DNA of 64,000 bases from assembly GCF_040115645.1 (NCBI RefSeq), contig NW_027096023.1:744001-808000 (forward strand). The letters are read 5' to 3'. The notes beneath the pieces were generated by a model that saw nothing but the letters and a program-made list of their open reading frames with translations, did no database searches and had not been told where the DNA came from. Made by a program: the position numbers and the translations under genes. Below are positions 1 through 11,860 of this stretch, in pieces. Each line of letters begins with the position of its first letter. Position 1 is the stretch's first letter. The stretch is from Euwallacea fornicatus. Its lineage: Eukaryota; Arthropoda; Insecta; Coleoptera; Curculionidae.

Positions 1-174
1 GCGTTTTCGAGACAAAGAGTAATTTCTTTGCTCAAACTCACATATTTTGTGACTTTTCAAACTTTGAAAATTCATAACTTCGACAAATGATGTTCAAATT
101 TCGTCAGCAATGGCTCAAATGAATAAGCTCGACTTGCTCTTTAATATCACTTACACATTTAGTGGGATATTGTT
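1..174 (+). repeat. Reference 174-bp monomer (short class)
   Basis: First complete monomer, used for offsets. Landmarks: gcgttttcgagacaaagag at 1-19; tcacatattttgtga at 38-52 and ttttcaaactttgaaaa at 54-70, both inverted repeats; cataacttcgacaaatg at 73-89; ttcgtcagcaatggctc at 100-116; aagctcgacttgct at 125-138; catttagtgggatattgtt at 156-174. The 174-bp class lacks one base at the junction compared with the 175-bp class, and its junction ends in gggatattgtt. It usually, though not always, precedes a monomer starting with cgagacaaagag. The three TCGA sites and one AGCT site should give a ladder on digestion. CpG dinucleotides lie at offsets 2, 8, 81, 102 and 130. Another phase choice would be equally valid; this one makes the window start on a boundary. 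Confidence 0.97.
38..70. other. Paired inverted repeats present in every monomer
   Basis: Shown in monomer 1. TCACA at 38-42 pairs with TGTGA at 48-52 around a 5-base loop. After one base, TTTTCAAA at 54-61 pairs with TTTGAAAA at 63-70 around a single C. The second dyad has 8-bp arms when offset 54 is T and 7-bp arms when it is A; that site is one of the commonest polymorphisms in the array. The 1-base spacer at offset 62 also varies (C, T in the ttttgg monomers at 2331, 2505, 4775 and 4949, A in the aaaattt monomers). Short dyads prone to cruciform formation have been proposed as a feature of centromeric satellites; any function here is inference. Confidence 0.85.
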
Positions 175-523
175 GCGTTTTCGAGACAAAGAGTAATTTC
201 TTTGCTCAAACTCACATATTTTGTGACATTTCAAACTTTGAAAATTCATAACTTCGACAAATGATGTTCAAATTTCGTCAGCAATGGCTCAAATGAATTA
301 GCTCGACTTGCTGTTTAATATCACTTACACATTTAGTGGGATATTGTTGCGTTTTCGAGATAAAGAGTAATTTCTTTGCTCAAACTCACATATTTTGTGA
401 CATTTCAAACTTTGAAAATTCATAACTTCGACAAATGATGTTCAAATTTCGTCAGCAATGGCTCAAATGAATAAGCTCGACTTGCTCTTTAATATCACTT
501 ACACAGTTTAGTGGCATGATGTT

Positions 524-2967
524 GCGTTTTCGAGATAAACAGTAATTTCTTTGCTCAAACTCACATATTTTGTGACTTTTCAAACTTTGAAAATTCATAA
601 CTTCGACAAATGATGTTCAAATTTCGTCAGCAATGGCTCAAATGAATAAGCTCGACTTGCTGTTTAATATAACTTACACATTTAGTGGGATATTGTTGCG
701 TTTTCGAGACAAAGAGTAATTTCTTTGCTCAAACTCACATATTTTGTGACATTTCAAACTTTGAAAATTCATAACTTCGACAAATGATGTTCAAATTTCG
801 TCAGCAATGGCTCAAATGAATAAGCTCGACTTGCTGTTTAATATAACTTACACATTTAGTGGGATATTGTTGCGTTTTCGAGACAAAGAGTAATTTCTTT
901 GCTCAAACTCACATATTTTGTGACATTTCAAACTTTGAAAATTCATAACTTCGACAAATGATGTTCAAATTTCGTCAGCAATGGCTCAAATGAATAAGCT
1001 CGACTTGCTGTTTAATATAACTTACACATTTAGTGGGATATTGTTGCGTTTTCGAGACAAAGAGTAATTTCTTTGCTCAAACTCACATATTTTGTGACAT
1101 TTCAAACTTTGAAAATTCATAACTTCGACAAATGATGTTCAAATTTCGTCAGCAATGGCTCAAATGAATAAGCTCGACTTGCTCTTTAATATCACTTACA
1201 CAGTTTAGTGGCATGATGTTGCGTTTTCGAGATAAACAGTAATTTCTTTGCTCAAACTCACATATTTTGTGACTTTTCAAACTTTGAAAATTAATAACTT
1301 CGACAAATGATGTTCAAATTTCGTCAGCAATGGCTCAAATGAATAAGCTCGACTTGCTGTTTAATATAACTTACACAGTTTAGTGGCATGTTGTTGCGTT
1401 TTCGAGATAAACAGTAATTTCTTTGCTCAAACTCACATATTTTGTGACTTTTCAAACTTTGAAAATTCATAACTTCGACAAATGATGTTTCAATTTCGTC
1501 AGCAATGGCTCAAATGAATAAGCTCGACTTGCTGTTTAATATAACTTACACAGTTTAGTGGCATGTTGTTGCGTTTTCGAGATAAACAGTAATTTCTTTG
1601 CTCAAACTCACATATTTTGTGACTTTTCAAACTTTGAAAATTCATAACTTCGACAAATAATGTTCAAATTTCGTCAGCAATGGCTCAAATGAATAAGCTC
1701 GACTTGCTGTTTAATATAACTTACACAGTTTAGTGGCATGTTGTTGCGTTTTCGAGATAAACAGTAATTTCTTTGCTCAAACTCACATATTTTGTGACTT
1801 TTCAAACTTTGAAAATTCATAACTTCGACAAATGATGTTTCAATTTCGTCAGCAATGGCTCAAATGAATAAGCTCGACTTGCTGTTTAATATAACTTACA
1901 CAGTTTAGTGGCATGTTGTTGCGTTTTCGAGATAAACAGTAATTTCTTTGCTCAAACTCACATATTTTGTGACATTTCAAACTTTGAAAATTCATAACTT
2001 CGACAAATGATGTTCAAATTTCGTCAGCAATGGCTCAAATGAATAAGCTCGACTTGCTCTTTAATATCACTTACACATTTAGTGGGATATTGTTGCGTTT
2101 TCGAGACAAAGAGTAATTTCTTTGCTCAAACTCACATATTTTGTGACATTTCAAACTTTGAAAATTCATAACTTCGACAAATGATGTTCAAATTTCGTCA
2201 GCAATGGCTCAAATGAATAAGCTCGACTTGCTCTTTAATATCACTTACACAGTTTAGTGGCATGATGTTGCGTTTTCGAGATAAACAGTAATTTCTTTGC
2301 TCAAACTCACATATTTTGTGACTTTTCAAATTTTGGAAATTCATAACTTCGACAAATGATGTTCAAATTTCGTCAGCAATGGCTCAAATGAATAAGCTCG
2401 ACTTGCTGTTTAATATAACTTACACATTTAGTGGGATATTGTTGCGTGTTCGAGACAAAGAGTAATTTCTTTGCTCAAACTCACATATTTTGTGACTTTT
2501 CAAATTTTGGAAATTCATAACTTCGACAAATGATGTTCAAATTTCGTCAGCAATGGCTCAAATGAATAAGCTCGACTTGCTCTTTAATATCACTTACACA
2601 TTTAGTGGGATATTGTTGCGTTTTCGAGACAAAGAGTAATTTCTTTGCTCAAACTCACATATTTTGTGACATTTCAAACTTTGAAAATTCATAACTTCGA
2701 CAAATGATGTTCAAATTTCGTCAGCAATGGCTCAAATGAATAAGCTCGACTTGCTGTTTAATATAACTTACACAGTTTAGTGGCATGTTGTTGCGGTTTC
2801 GAGATAAACAGTAATTTCTTTGCTCAAACTCACATATTTTGTGACTTTTCAAACTTTGAAAATTCATAACTTCGACAAATGATGTTCAAATTTCGTCAGC
2901 AATGGCTCAAATGAATAAGCTCGACTTGCTCTTTAATATCACTTACACAGTTTAGTGGCATGATGTT
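524..2967 (+). repeat. 14-monomer higher-order repeat, copy 1 (2,444 bp)
   Basis: Fourteen monomers (six of 174 bp, eight of 175 bp). Rare variants mark it: ttaataactt at 1291, gatgtttcaa at 1484, cgacaaataa at 1651, ttttgg at 2331 and 2505, gcgtgttcg at 2444 and gcggtttcg at 2793. Every one recurs exactly 2,444 bp downstream, and monomer order by diagnostic sites is the same throughout. This is a direct tandem duplication of a multi-monomer block, recent enough that I saw no differences at the sites compared. Confidence 0.96.
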
Positions 2968-5411
2968 GCGTTTTCGAGATAAACAGTAATTTCTTTGCTC
3001 AAACTCACATATTTTGTGACTTTTCAAACTTTGAAAATTCATAACTTCGACAAATGATGTTCAAATTTCGTCAGCAATGGCTCAAATGAATAAGCTCGAC
3101 TTGCTGTTTAATATAACTTACACATTTAGTGGGATATTGTTGCGTTTTCGAGACAAAGAGTAATTTCTTTGCTCAAACTCACATATTTTGTGACATTTCA
3201 AACTTTGAAAATTCATAACTTCGACAAATGATGTTCAAATTTCGTCAGCAATGGCTCAAATGAATAAGCTCGACTTGCTGTTTAATATAACTTACACATT
3301 TAGTGGGATATTGTTGCGTTTTCGAGACAAAGAGTAATTTCTTTGCTCAAACTCACATATTTTGTGACATTTCAAACTTTGAAAATTCATAACTTCGACA
3401 AATGATGTTCAAATTTCGTCAGCAATGGCTCAAATGAATAAGCTCGACTTGCTGTTTAATATAACTTACACATTTAGTGGGATATTGTTGCGTTTTCGAG
3501 ACAAAGAGTAATTTCTTTGCTCAAACTCACATATTTTGTGACATTTCAAACTTTGAAAATTCATAACTTCGACAAATGATGTTCAAATTTCGTCAGCAAT
3601 GGCTCAAATGAATAAGCTCGACTTGCTCTTTAATATCACTTACACAGTTTAGTGGCATGATGTTGCGTTTTCGAGATAAACAGTAATTTCTTTGCTCAAA
3701 CTCACATATTTTGTGACTTTTCAAACTTTGAAAATTAATAACTTCGACAAATGATGTTCAAATTTCGTCAGCAATGGCTCAAATGAATAAGCTCGACTTG
3801 CTGTTTAATATAACTTACACAGTTTAGTGGCATGTTGTTGCGTTTTCGAGATAAACAGTAATTTCTTTGCTCAAACTCACATATTTTGTGACTTTTCAAA
3901 CTTTGAAAATTCATAACTTCGACAAATGATGTTTCAATTTCGTCAGCAATGGCTCAAATGAATAAGCTCGACTTGCTGTTTAATATAACTTACACAGTTT
4001 AGTGGCATGTTGTTGCGTTTTCGAGATAAACAGTAATTTCTTTGCTCAAACTCACATATTTTGTGACTTTTCAAACTTTGAAAATTCATAACTTCGACAA
4101 ATAATGTTCAAATTTCGTCAGCAATGGCTCAAATGAATAAGCTCGACTTGCTGTTTAATATAACTTACACAGTTTAGTGGCATGTTGTTGCGTTTTCGAG
4201 ATAAACAGTAATTTCTTTGCTCAAACTCACATATTTTGTGACTTTTCAAACTTTGAAAATTCATAACTTCGACAAATGATGTTTCAATTTCGTCAGCAAT
4301 GGCTCAAATGAATAAGCTCGACTTGCTGTTTAATATAACTTACACAGTTTAGTGGCATGTTGTTGCGTTTTCGAGATAAACAGTAATTTCTTTGCTCAAA
4401 CTCACATATTTTGTGACATTTCAAACTTTGAAAATTCATAACTTCGACAAATGATGTTCAAATTTCGTCAGCAATGGCTCAAATGAATAAGCTCGACTTG
4501 CTCTTTAATATCACTTACACATTTAGTGGGATATTGTTGCGTTTTCGAGACAAAGAGTAATTTCTTTGCTCAAACTCACATATTTTGTGACATTTCAAAC
4601 TTTGAAAATTCATAACTTCGACAAATGATGTTCAAATTTCGTCAGCAATGGCTCAAATGAATAAGCTCGACTTGCTCTTTAATATCACTTACACAGTTTA
4701 GTGGCATGATGTTGCGTTTTCGAGATAAACAGTAATTTCTTTGCTCAAACTCACATATTTTGTGACTTTTCAAATTTTGGAAATTCATAACTTCGACAAA
4801 TGATGTTCAAATTTCGTCAGCAATGGCTCAAATGAATAAGCTCGACTTGCTGTTTAATATAACTTACACATTTAGTGGGATATTGTTGCGTGTTCGAGAC
4901 AAAGAGTAATTTCTTTGCTCAAACTCACATATTTTGTGACTTTTCAAATTTTGGAAATTCATAACTTCGACAAATGATGTTCAAATTTCGTCAGCAATGG
5001 CTCAAATGAATAAGCTCGACTTGCTCTTTAATATCACTTACACATTTAGTGGGATATTGTTGCGTTTTCGAGACAAAGAGTAATTTCTTTGCTCAAACTC
5101 ACATATTTTGTGACATTTCAAACTTTGAAAATTCATAACTTCGACAAATGATGTTCAAATTTCGTCAGCAATGGCTCAAATGAATAAGCTCGACTTGCTG
5201 TTTAATATAACTTACACAGTTTAGTGGCATGTTGTTGCGGTTTCGAGATAAACAGTAATTTCTTTGCTCAAACTCACATATTTTGTGACTTTTCAAACTT
5301 TGAAAATTCATAACTTCGACAAATGATGTTCAAATTTCGTCAGCAATGGCTCAAATGAATAAGCTCGACTTGCTCTTTAATATCACTTACACAGTTTAGT
5401 GGCATGATGTT
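2968..5411 (+). repeat. 14-monomer higher-order repeat, copy 2 (2,444 bp)
   Basis: Second tandem copy of the preceding unit. Matching markers: ttaataactt at 3735, gatgttt at 3928, cgacaaataa at 4095, ttttgg at 4775 and 4949, gcgtg at 4888, gcgg at 5237. The next monomer (5412) starts like a third copy but ends with the 175-bp junction cagtttagtggcatgttgtt instead of the 174-bp one, so the periodicity stops there. The cgacaaataa and paired ttttgg variants were not seen elsewhere in the window. Confidence 0.96.
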
Positions 5412-8400
5412 GCGTTTTCGAGATAAACAGTAATTTCTTTGCTCAAACTCACATATTTTGTGACTTTTCAAACTTTGAAAATTCATAACTTCGACAAATG
5501 ATGTTCAAATTTCGTCAGCAATGGCTCAAATGAATAAGCTCGACTTGCTGTTTAATATAACTTACACAGTTTAGTGGCATGTTGTTGCGTTTTCGAGATA
5601 AACAGTAATTTCTTTGCTCAAACTCACATATTTTGTGACATTTCAAACTTTGAAAATTCATAACTTCGACAAATGATGTTCAAATTTCGTCAGCAATGGC
5701 TCAAATGAATAAGCTCGACTTGCTCTTTAATATCACTTACACATTTAGTGGGATATTGTTGCGTTTTCGAGACAAAGAGTAATTTCTTTGCTCAAACTCA
5801 CATATTTTGTGACATTTCAAACTTTGAAAATTCATAACTTCGACAAATGATGTTCAAATTTCGTCAGCAATGGCTCAAATGAATAAGCTCGACTTGCTGT
5901 TTAATATAACTTACACATTTAGTGGGATATTGTTGCGTTTTCGAGACAAAGAGTAATTTCTTTGCTCAAACTCACATATTTTGTGACATTTCAAACTTTG
6001 AAAATTCATAACTTCGACAAATGATGTTCAAATTTCGTCAGCAATGGCTCAAATGAATAAGCTCGACTTGCTCTTTAATATCACTTACACATTTAGTGGG
6101 ATATTGTTGCGTTTTCGAGACAAAGAGTAATTTCTTTGCTCAAACTCACATATTTTGTGACATTTCAAACTTTGAAAATTCATAACTTCGACAAATGATG
6201 TTCAAATTTCGTCAGCAATGGCTCAAATGAATAAGCTCGACTTGCTCTTTAATATCACTTACACATTTAGTGGGATATTGTTGCGTTTTCGAGACAAAGA
6301 GTAATTTCTTTGCTCAAACTCACATATTTTGTGACATTTCAAACTTTGAAAATTCATAACTTCGACAAATGATGTTCAAATTTCGTCAGCAATGGCTCAA
6401 ATGAATAAGCTCGACTTGCTGTTTAATATAACTTACACAGTTTAGTGGCATGTTGTTGCGTTTTCGAGATAAACAGTAATTTCTTTGCTCAAACTCACAT
6501 ATTTTGTGACTTTTCAAACTTTGAAAATTCATAACTTCGACAAATGATGTTCAAATTTCGTCAGCAATGGCTCAAATGAATAAGCTCGACTTGCTGTTTA
6601 ATATAACTTACACATTTAGTGGGATATTGTTGCGTTTTCGAGACAAAGAGTAATTTCTTTGCTCAAACTCACATATTTTGTGACATTTCAAACTTTGAAA
6701 ATTCATAACTTCGACAAATGATGTTCAAATTTCGTCAGCAATGGCTCAAATGAATAAGCTCGACTTGCTCTTTAATATCACTTACACATTTAGTGGGATA
6801 TTGTTGCGTTTTCGAGACAAAGAGTAATTTCTTTGCTCAAACTCACATATTTTGTGACATTTCAAAATTTGAAAATTCATAACTTCGACAAATGATGTTC
6901 AAATTTCGTCAGCAATGGCTCAAATGAATAAGCTCGACTTGCTGTTTAATATAACTTACACAGTTTAGTGGCATGTTGTTGCGTTTTCGAGATAAACAGT
7001 AATTTCTTTGCTCAAACTCACATATTTTGTGACTTTTCAAACTTTGAAAATTCATAACTTCGACAAATGATGTTCAAATTTCGTCAGCAATGGCTCAAAT
7101 GAATAAGCTCGACATGCTGTTTAATATAACTTACACATTTAGTGGGATATTGTTGCGTTTTCGAGACAAAGAGTAATTTCTTTGCTCAAACTCACATATT
7201 TTGTGACATTTCAAACTTTGAAAATTCATAACTTCGACAAATGATGTTCAAATTTCGTCAGCAATGGCTCAAATGAATAAGCTCGACTTGCTGTTTAATA
7301 TAACTTACACATTTAGTGGGATATTGTTGCGTTTTCGAGACAAAGAGTAATTTCTTTGCTCAAACTCACATATTTTGTGACATTTCAAACTTTGAAAATT
7401 CATAACTTCGACAAATGATGTTCAAATTTCGTCAGCAATGGCTCAAATGAATTAGCTCGACTTGCTGTTTAATATCACTTACACATTTAGTGGGATATTG
7501 TTGCGTTTTCGAGACAAAGAGTAATTTCTTTGCTCAAACTCACATATTTTGTGACATTTCAAACTTTGAAAATTCATAACTTCGACAAATGATGTTCAAA
7601 TTTCGTCAGCAATGGCTCAAATGAATAAGCTCGACTTGCTGTTTAATATCACTTACACATTTAGTGGGATATTGTTGCGTTTTCGAGACAAAGAGTAATT
7701 TCTTTGCTCAAACTCACATATTTTGTGACATTTCAAACTTTGAAAATTCATAACTTCGACAAATGATGTTCAAATTTCGTCAGCAATGGCTCAAATGAAT
7801 AAGCTCGACTTGCTCTTTAATATCACTTACACAGTTTAGTGGCATGATGTTGCGTTTTCGAGATAAACAGTAATTTCTTTGCTCAAACTCACATATTTTG
7901 TGACTTTTCAAACTTTGAAAATTCATAACTTCGACAAATGATGTTCAAATTTCGTCAGCAATGGCTCAAATGAATAAGCTCGACTTGCTCTTTAATATCA
8001 CTTACACATTTAGTGGGATATTGTTGCGTTTTCGAGACAAAGAGTAATTTCTTTGCTCAAACTCACATATTTTGTGACATTTCAAACTTTGAAAATTCAT
8101 AACTTCGACAAATGATGTTCAAATTTCGTCAGCAATGGCTCAAATGAATAAGCTCGACTTGCTCTTTAATATCACTTACACAGTTTAGTGGCATGATGTT
8201 GCGTTTTCGAGATAAACAGTAATTTCTTTGCTCAAACTCACATATTTTGTGACTTTTCTAACTTTGAAAATTCATAACTTCGACAAATGATGTTCAAATT
8301 TCGTCAGCAATGGCTCAAATGAATAAGCTCGACTTGCTGTTTAATATAACTTACACAGTTTAGTGGCATGTTGTTGCGTTTTCGAGATAAACAGTAATTT

Positions 8401-9769
8401 CTTTGCTCAAACTCACATATTTTGTGACATTTCAAACTTTGAAAATTCATAACTTCGACAAATGATGTTCAAATTTCGTCAGCAATGGCTCAAATGAATA
8501 AGCTCGACTTGCTCTTTAATATCACTTACACATTTAGTGGGATATTGTTGCGTTTTCGAGACAAAGAGTAATTTCTTTGCTCAAACTCACATATTTTGTG
8601 ACATTTCAAACTTTGAAAATTCATAACTTCGACAAATGATGTTCAAATTTCGTCAGCAATGGCTCAAATGAATAAGCTCGACTTGCTGTTTAATATAACT
8701 TACACATTTAGTGGGATATTGTTGCGTTTTCGAGACAAAGAGTAATTTCTTTGCTCAAACTCACATATTTTGTGACATTTCAAACTTTGAAAATTCATAA
8801 CTTCGACAAATGATGTTCAAATTTCGTCAGCAATGGCTCAAATGAATAAGCTCGACTTGCTGTTTAATATAACTTACACATTTAGTGGGATATTGTTGCG
8901 TGTTCGAGACAAAGAGTAATTTCTTTGCTCAAACTCACATATTTTGTGACATTTCAAACTTTGAAAATTCATAACTTCGACAAATGATGTTCAAATTTCG
9001 TCAGCAATGGCTCAAATGAATAAGCTCGACTTGCTCTTTAATATCACTTACACATTTAGTGGGATATTGTTGCGTTTTCGAGACAAAGAGTAATTTCTTT
9101 GCTCAAACTCACATATTTTGTGACATTTCAAACTTTGAAAATTCATAACTTCGACAAATGATGTTCAAATTTCGTCAGCAATGGCTCAAATGAATAAGCT
9201 CGACTTGCTGTTTAATATAACTTACACAGTTTAGTGGCATGTTGTTGCGTTTTCGAGATAAACAGTAATTTCTTTGCTCAAACTCACATATTTTGTGACT
9301 TTTCAAATTTTGAAAATTCATAACTTCGACAAATGATGTTTCAATTTCGTCAGCAATGGCTCAAATGAATAAGCTCGACTTGCTGTTTAATATAACTTAC
9401 ACAGTTTAGTGGCATGTTGTTGCGTTTTCGAGATAAACAGTAATTTCTTTGCTCAAACTCACATATTTTGTGACATTTCAAACTTTGAAAATTCATAACT
9501 TCGACAAATGATGTTCAAATTTCGTCAGCAATGGCTCAAATGAATAAGCTCGACTTGCTCTTTAATATCACTTACACATTTAGTGGGATATTGTTGCGTT
9601 TTCGAGACAAAGAGTAATTTCTTTGCTCAAACTCACATATTTTGTGACATTTCAAACTTTGAAAATTCATAACTTCGACAAATGATGTTCAAATTTCGTC
9701 AGCAATGGCTCAAATGAATAAGCTCGACTTGCTGTTTAATATAACTTACACATTTAGTGGGATATTGTT
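5412..9769 (+). repeat. Mosaic monomers between the 14-mer and the first 3-mer cassette
   Basis: Twenty-five monomers, mostly 174 bp, with no long tandem unit. Individual variants: gacatgctg near 7111 and ttctaac near 8257 (each seen once), and a third gcgtgttcg at 8898, which links this segment to the 14-monomer unit. The block 6632-7154 is a copy of the 523-bp cassette duplicated at 9770-10815. The run from 7329 to 8549 resembles 23028-24423 in monomer order but is not identical (one monomer fewer and different point variants). Confidence 0.85.
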
Positions 9770-10815
9770 GCGTTTTCGAGACAAAGAGTAATTTCTTTGC
9801 TCAAACTCACATATTTTGTGACATTTCAAACTTTGAAAATTCATAACTTCGACAAATGATGTTCAAATTTCGTCAGCAATGGCTCAAATGAATAAGCTCG
9901 ACTTGCTCTTTAATATCACTTACACATTTAGTGGGATATTGTTGCGTTTTCGAGACAAAGAGTAATTTCTTTGCTCAAACTCACATATTTTGTGACATTT
10001 CAAAATTTGAAAATTCATAACTTCGACAAATGATGTTCAAATTTCGTCAGCAATGGCTCAAATGAATAAGCTCGACTTGCTGTTTAATATAACTTACACA
10101 GTTTAGTGGCATGTTGTTGCGTTTTCGAGATAAACAGTAATTTCTTTGCTCAAACTCACATATTTTGTGACTTTTCAAACTTTGAAAATTCATAACTTCG
10201 ACAAATGATGTTCAAATTTCGTCAGCAATGGCTCAAATGAATAAGCTCGACTTGCTGTTTAATATAACTTACACATTTAGTGGGATATTGTTGCGTTTTC
10301 GAGACAAAGAGTAATTTCTTTGCTCAAACTCACATATTTTGTGACATTTCAAACTTTGAAAATTCATAACTTCGACAAATGATGTTCAAATTTCGTCAGC
10401 AATGGCTCAAATGAATAAGCTCGACTTGCTCTTTAATATCACTTACACATTTAGTGGGATATTGTTGCGTTTTCGAGACAAAGAGTAATTTCTTTGCTCA
10501 AACTCACATATTTTGTGACATTTCAAAATTTGAAAATTCATAACTTCGACAAATGATGTTCAAATTTCGTCAGCAATGGCTCAAATGAATAAGCTCGACT
10601 TGCTGTTTAATATAACTTACACAGTTTAGTGGCATGTTGTTGCGTTTTCGAGATAAACAGTAATTTCTTTGCTCAAACTCACATATTTTGTGACTTTTCA
10701 AACTTTGAAAATTCATAACTTCGACAAATGATGTTCAAATTTCGTCAGCAATGGCTCAAATGAATAAGCTCGACTTGCTGTTTAATATAACTTACACATT
10801 TAGTGGGATATTGTT
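9770..10815 (+). repeat. 3-monomer cassette duplicated in tandem (2 x 523 bp)
   Basis: Monomers 9770, 9944 and 10119 repeat as 10293, 10467 and 10642. The middle monomer of each carries caaaatttg (A instead of C at offset 62). Same order and lengths (174+175+174). Related copies of the cassette occur singly at 6632-7154 and 34542-35064, and a version ending in the 175-bp junction lies at 22330-22853. Confidence 0.9.
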
Positions 10816-11860
10816 GCGTTTTCGAGACAAAGAGTAATTTCTTTGCTCAAACTCACATATTTTGTGACATTTCAAACTTTGAAAATTCATAACTTCGACA
10901 AATGATGTTCAAATTTCGTCAGCAATGGCTCAAATGAATAAGCTCGACTTGCTGTTTAATATAACTTACACATTTAGTGGGATATTGTTGCGTTTTCGAG
11001 ACAAAGAGTAATTTCTTTGCTCAAACTCACATATTTTGTGACTTTTCAAACTTTGACAATTCATAACTTCGACAAATGATGTTCAAATTTCGTCAGCAAT
11101 GGCTCAAATGAATAAGCTCGACTTGCTGTTTAATATCACTTACACATTTAGTGGGATATTGTTGCGTTTTCGAGACAAAGAGTAATTTCTTTGCTCAAAC
11201 TCACATATTTTGTGACATTTCAAACTTTGAAAATTCATAACTTCGACAAATGATGTTCAAATTTCGTCAGCAATGGCTCAAATGAATAAGCTCGACTTGC
11301 TGTTTAATATAACTTACACAGTTTAGTGGCATGTTGTTGCGTTTTCGAGATAAACGGTAATTTCTTTGCTCAAACTCACATATTTTGTGACTTTTCAAAC
11401 TTTGAAAATTAATAACTTCGACAAATGATGTTCAAATTTCTTCAGCAATGGCTCAAATGAATAAGCTCGACTTGCTCTTTAATATCACTTACACATTTAG
11501 TGGGATATTGTTGCGTTTTCGAGACAAAGAGTAATTTCTTTGCTCAAACTCACATATTTTGTGACATTTCAAACTTTGAAAATTCATAACTTCGACAAAT
11601 GATGTTCAAATTTCGTCAGCAATGGCTCAAATGAATAAGCTCGACTTGCTGTTTAATATCACTTACACATTTAGTGGGATATTGTTGCGTTTTCGAGACA
11701 AAGAGTAATTTCTTTGCTCAAACTCACATATTTTGTGACATTTCAAACTTTGAAAATTCATAACTTCGACAAATGATGTTCAAATTTCTTCAGCAATGGC
11801 TCAAATGAATAAGCTCGACTTGCTCTTTAATATCACTTACACATTTAGTGGGATATTGTT
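10816..11860 (+). repeat. Mosaic monomers with first taaacgg monomer
   Basis: Six monomers. The one at 10990 has ttgacaatt (seen once). The one at 11339 is the first of fourteen carrying the linked set taaacgg, ttaataactt, ttcttcagc and ctctttaatatcac. The ttcttcagc allele then passes to monomers at 11687 and 11861 that lack the other three, indicating exchange over less than a monomer. Confidence 0.82.
11343..11359 (+). other. CENP-B-box-like site in the taaacgg monomers (first of 14)
   Basis: Offsets 5-21 of taaacgg monomers read tTTCGagatAaaCGGTa. Against the mammalian CENP-B core pattern (TTCG, four any, A, two any, CGGG) this matches eight of nine fixed positions; the last G is T. Host monomers start at 11339, 15174, 15872, 16920, 18141, 18490, 19188, 22854, 24599, 26518, 29483, 32797, 35414 and 37682. 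The common taaacag version matches seven and caaagag fewer. CENP-B itself is a mammalian protein related to pogo-type transposases, so binding in another lineage is speculative and the match may be chance. Confidence 0.35.

Larger units (their letters stand above)
1..523 (+). repeat. Lead-in monomers 1-3
   Basis: Three monomers of 174, 174 and 175 bp. The second has aattagctc instead of aataagctc (at 296) with ctgtttaatatcac, a combination seen again at 7450, 23149, 25941, 26813, 28906 and 29778, so this lineage is spread over 30 kb. The third starts cgagataaagag, otherwise rare in the left half. They precede the 14-monomer repeat and do not match the monomers at the equivalent place before its second copy. 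Confidence 0.85.

Noticed and set aside
1..5568. A third copy of the 14-monomer unit beginning at 5412
   Set aside because: The first monomer matches until its junction, which is the 175-bp type; the following monomers do not match the unit.
7329..8549. Long-range duplicate of 23028-24423
   Set aside because: Monomer order is similar but one monomer is missing and point variants differ (for example ttctaac near 8257), so it is common cassette use rather than a clear duplication.
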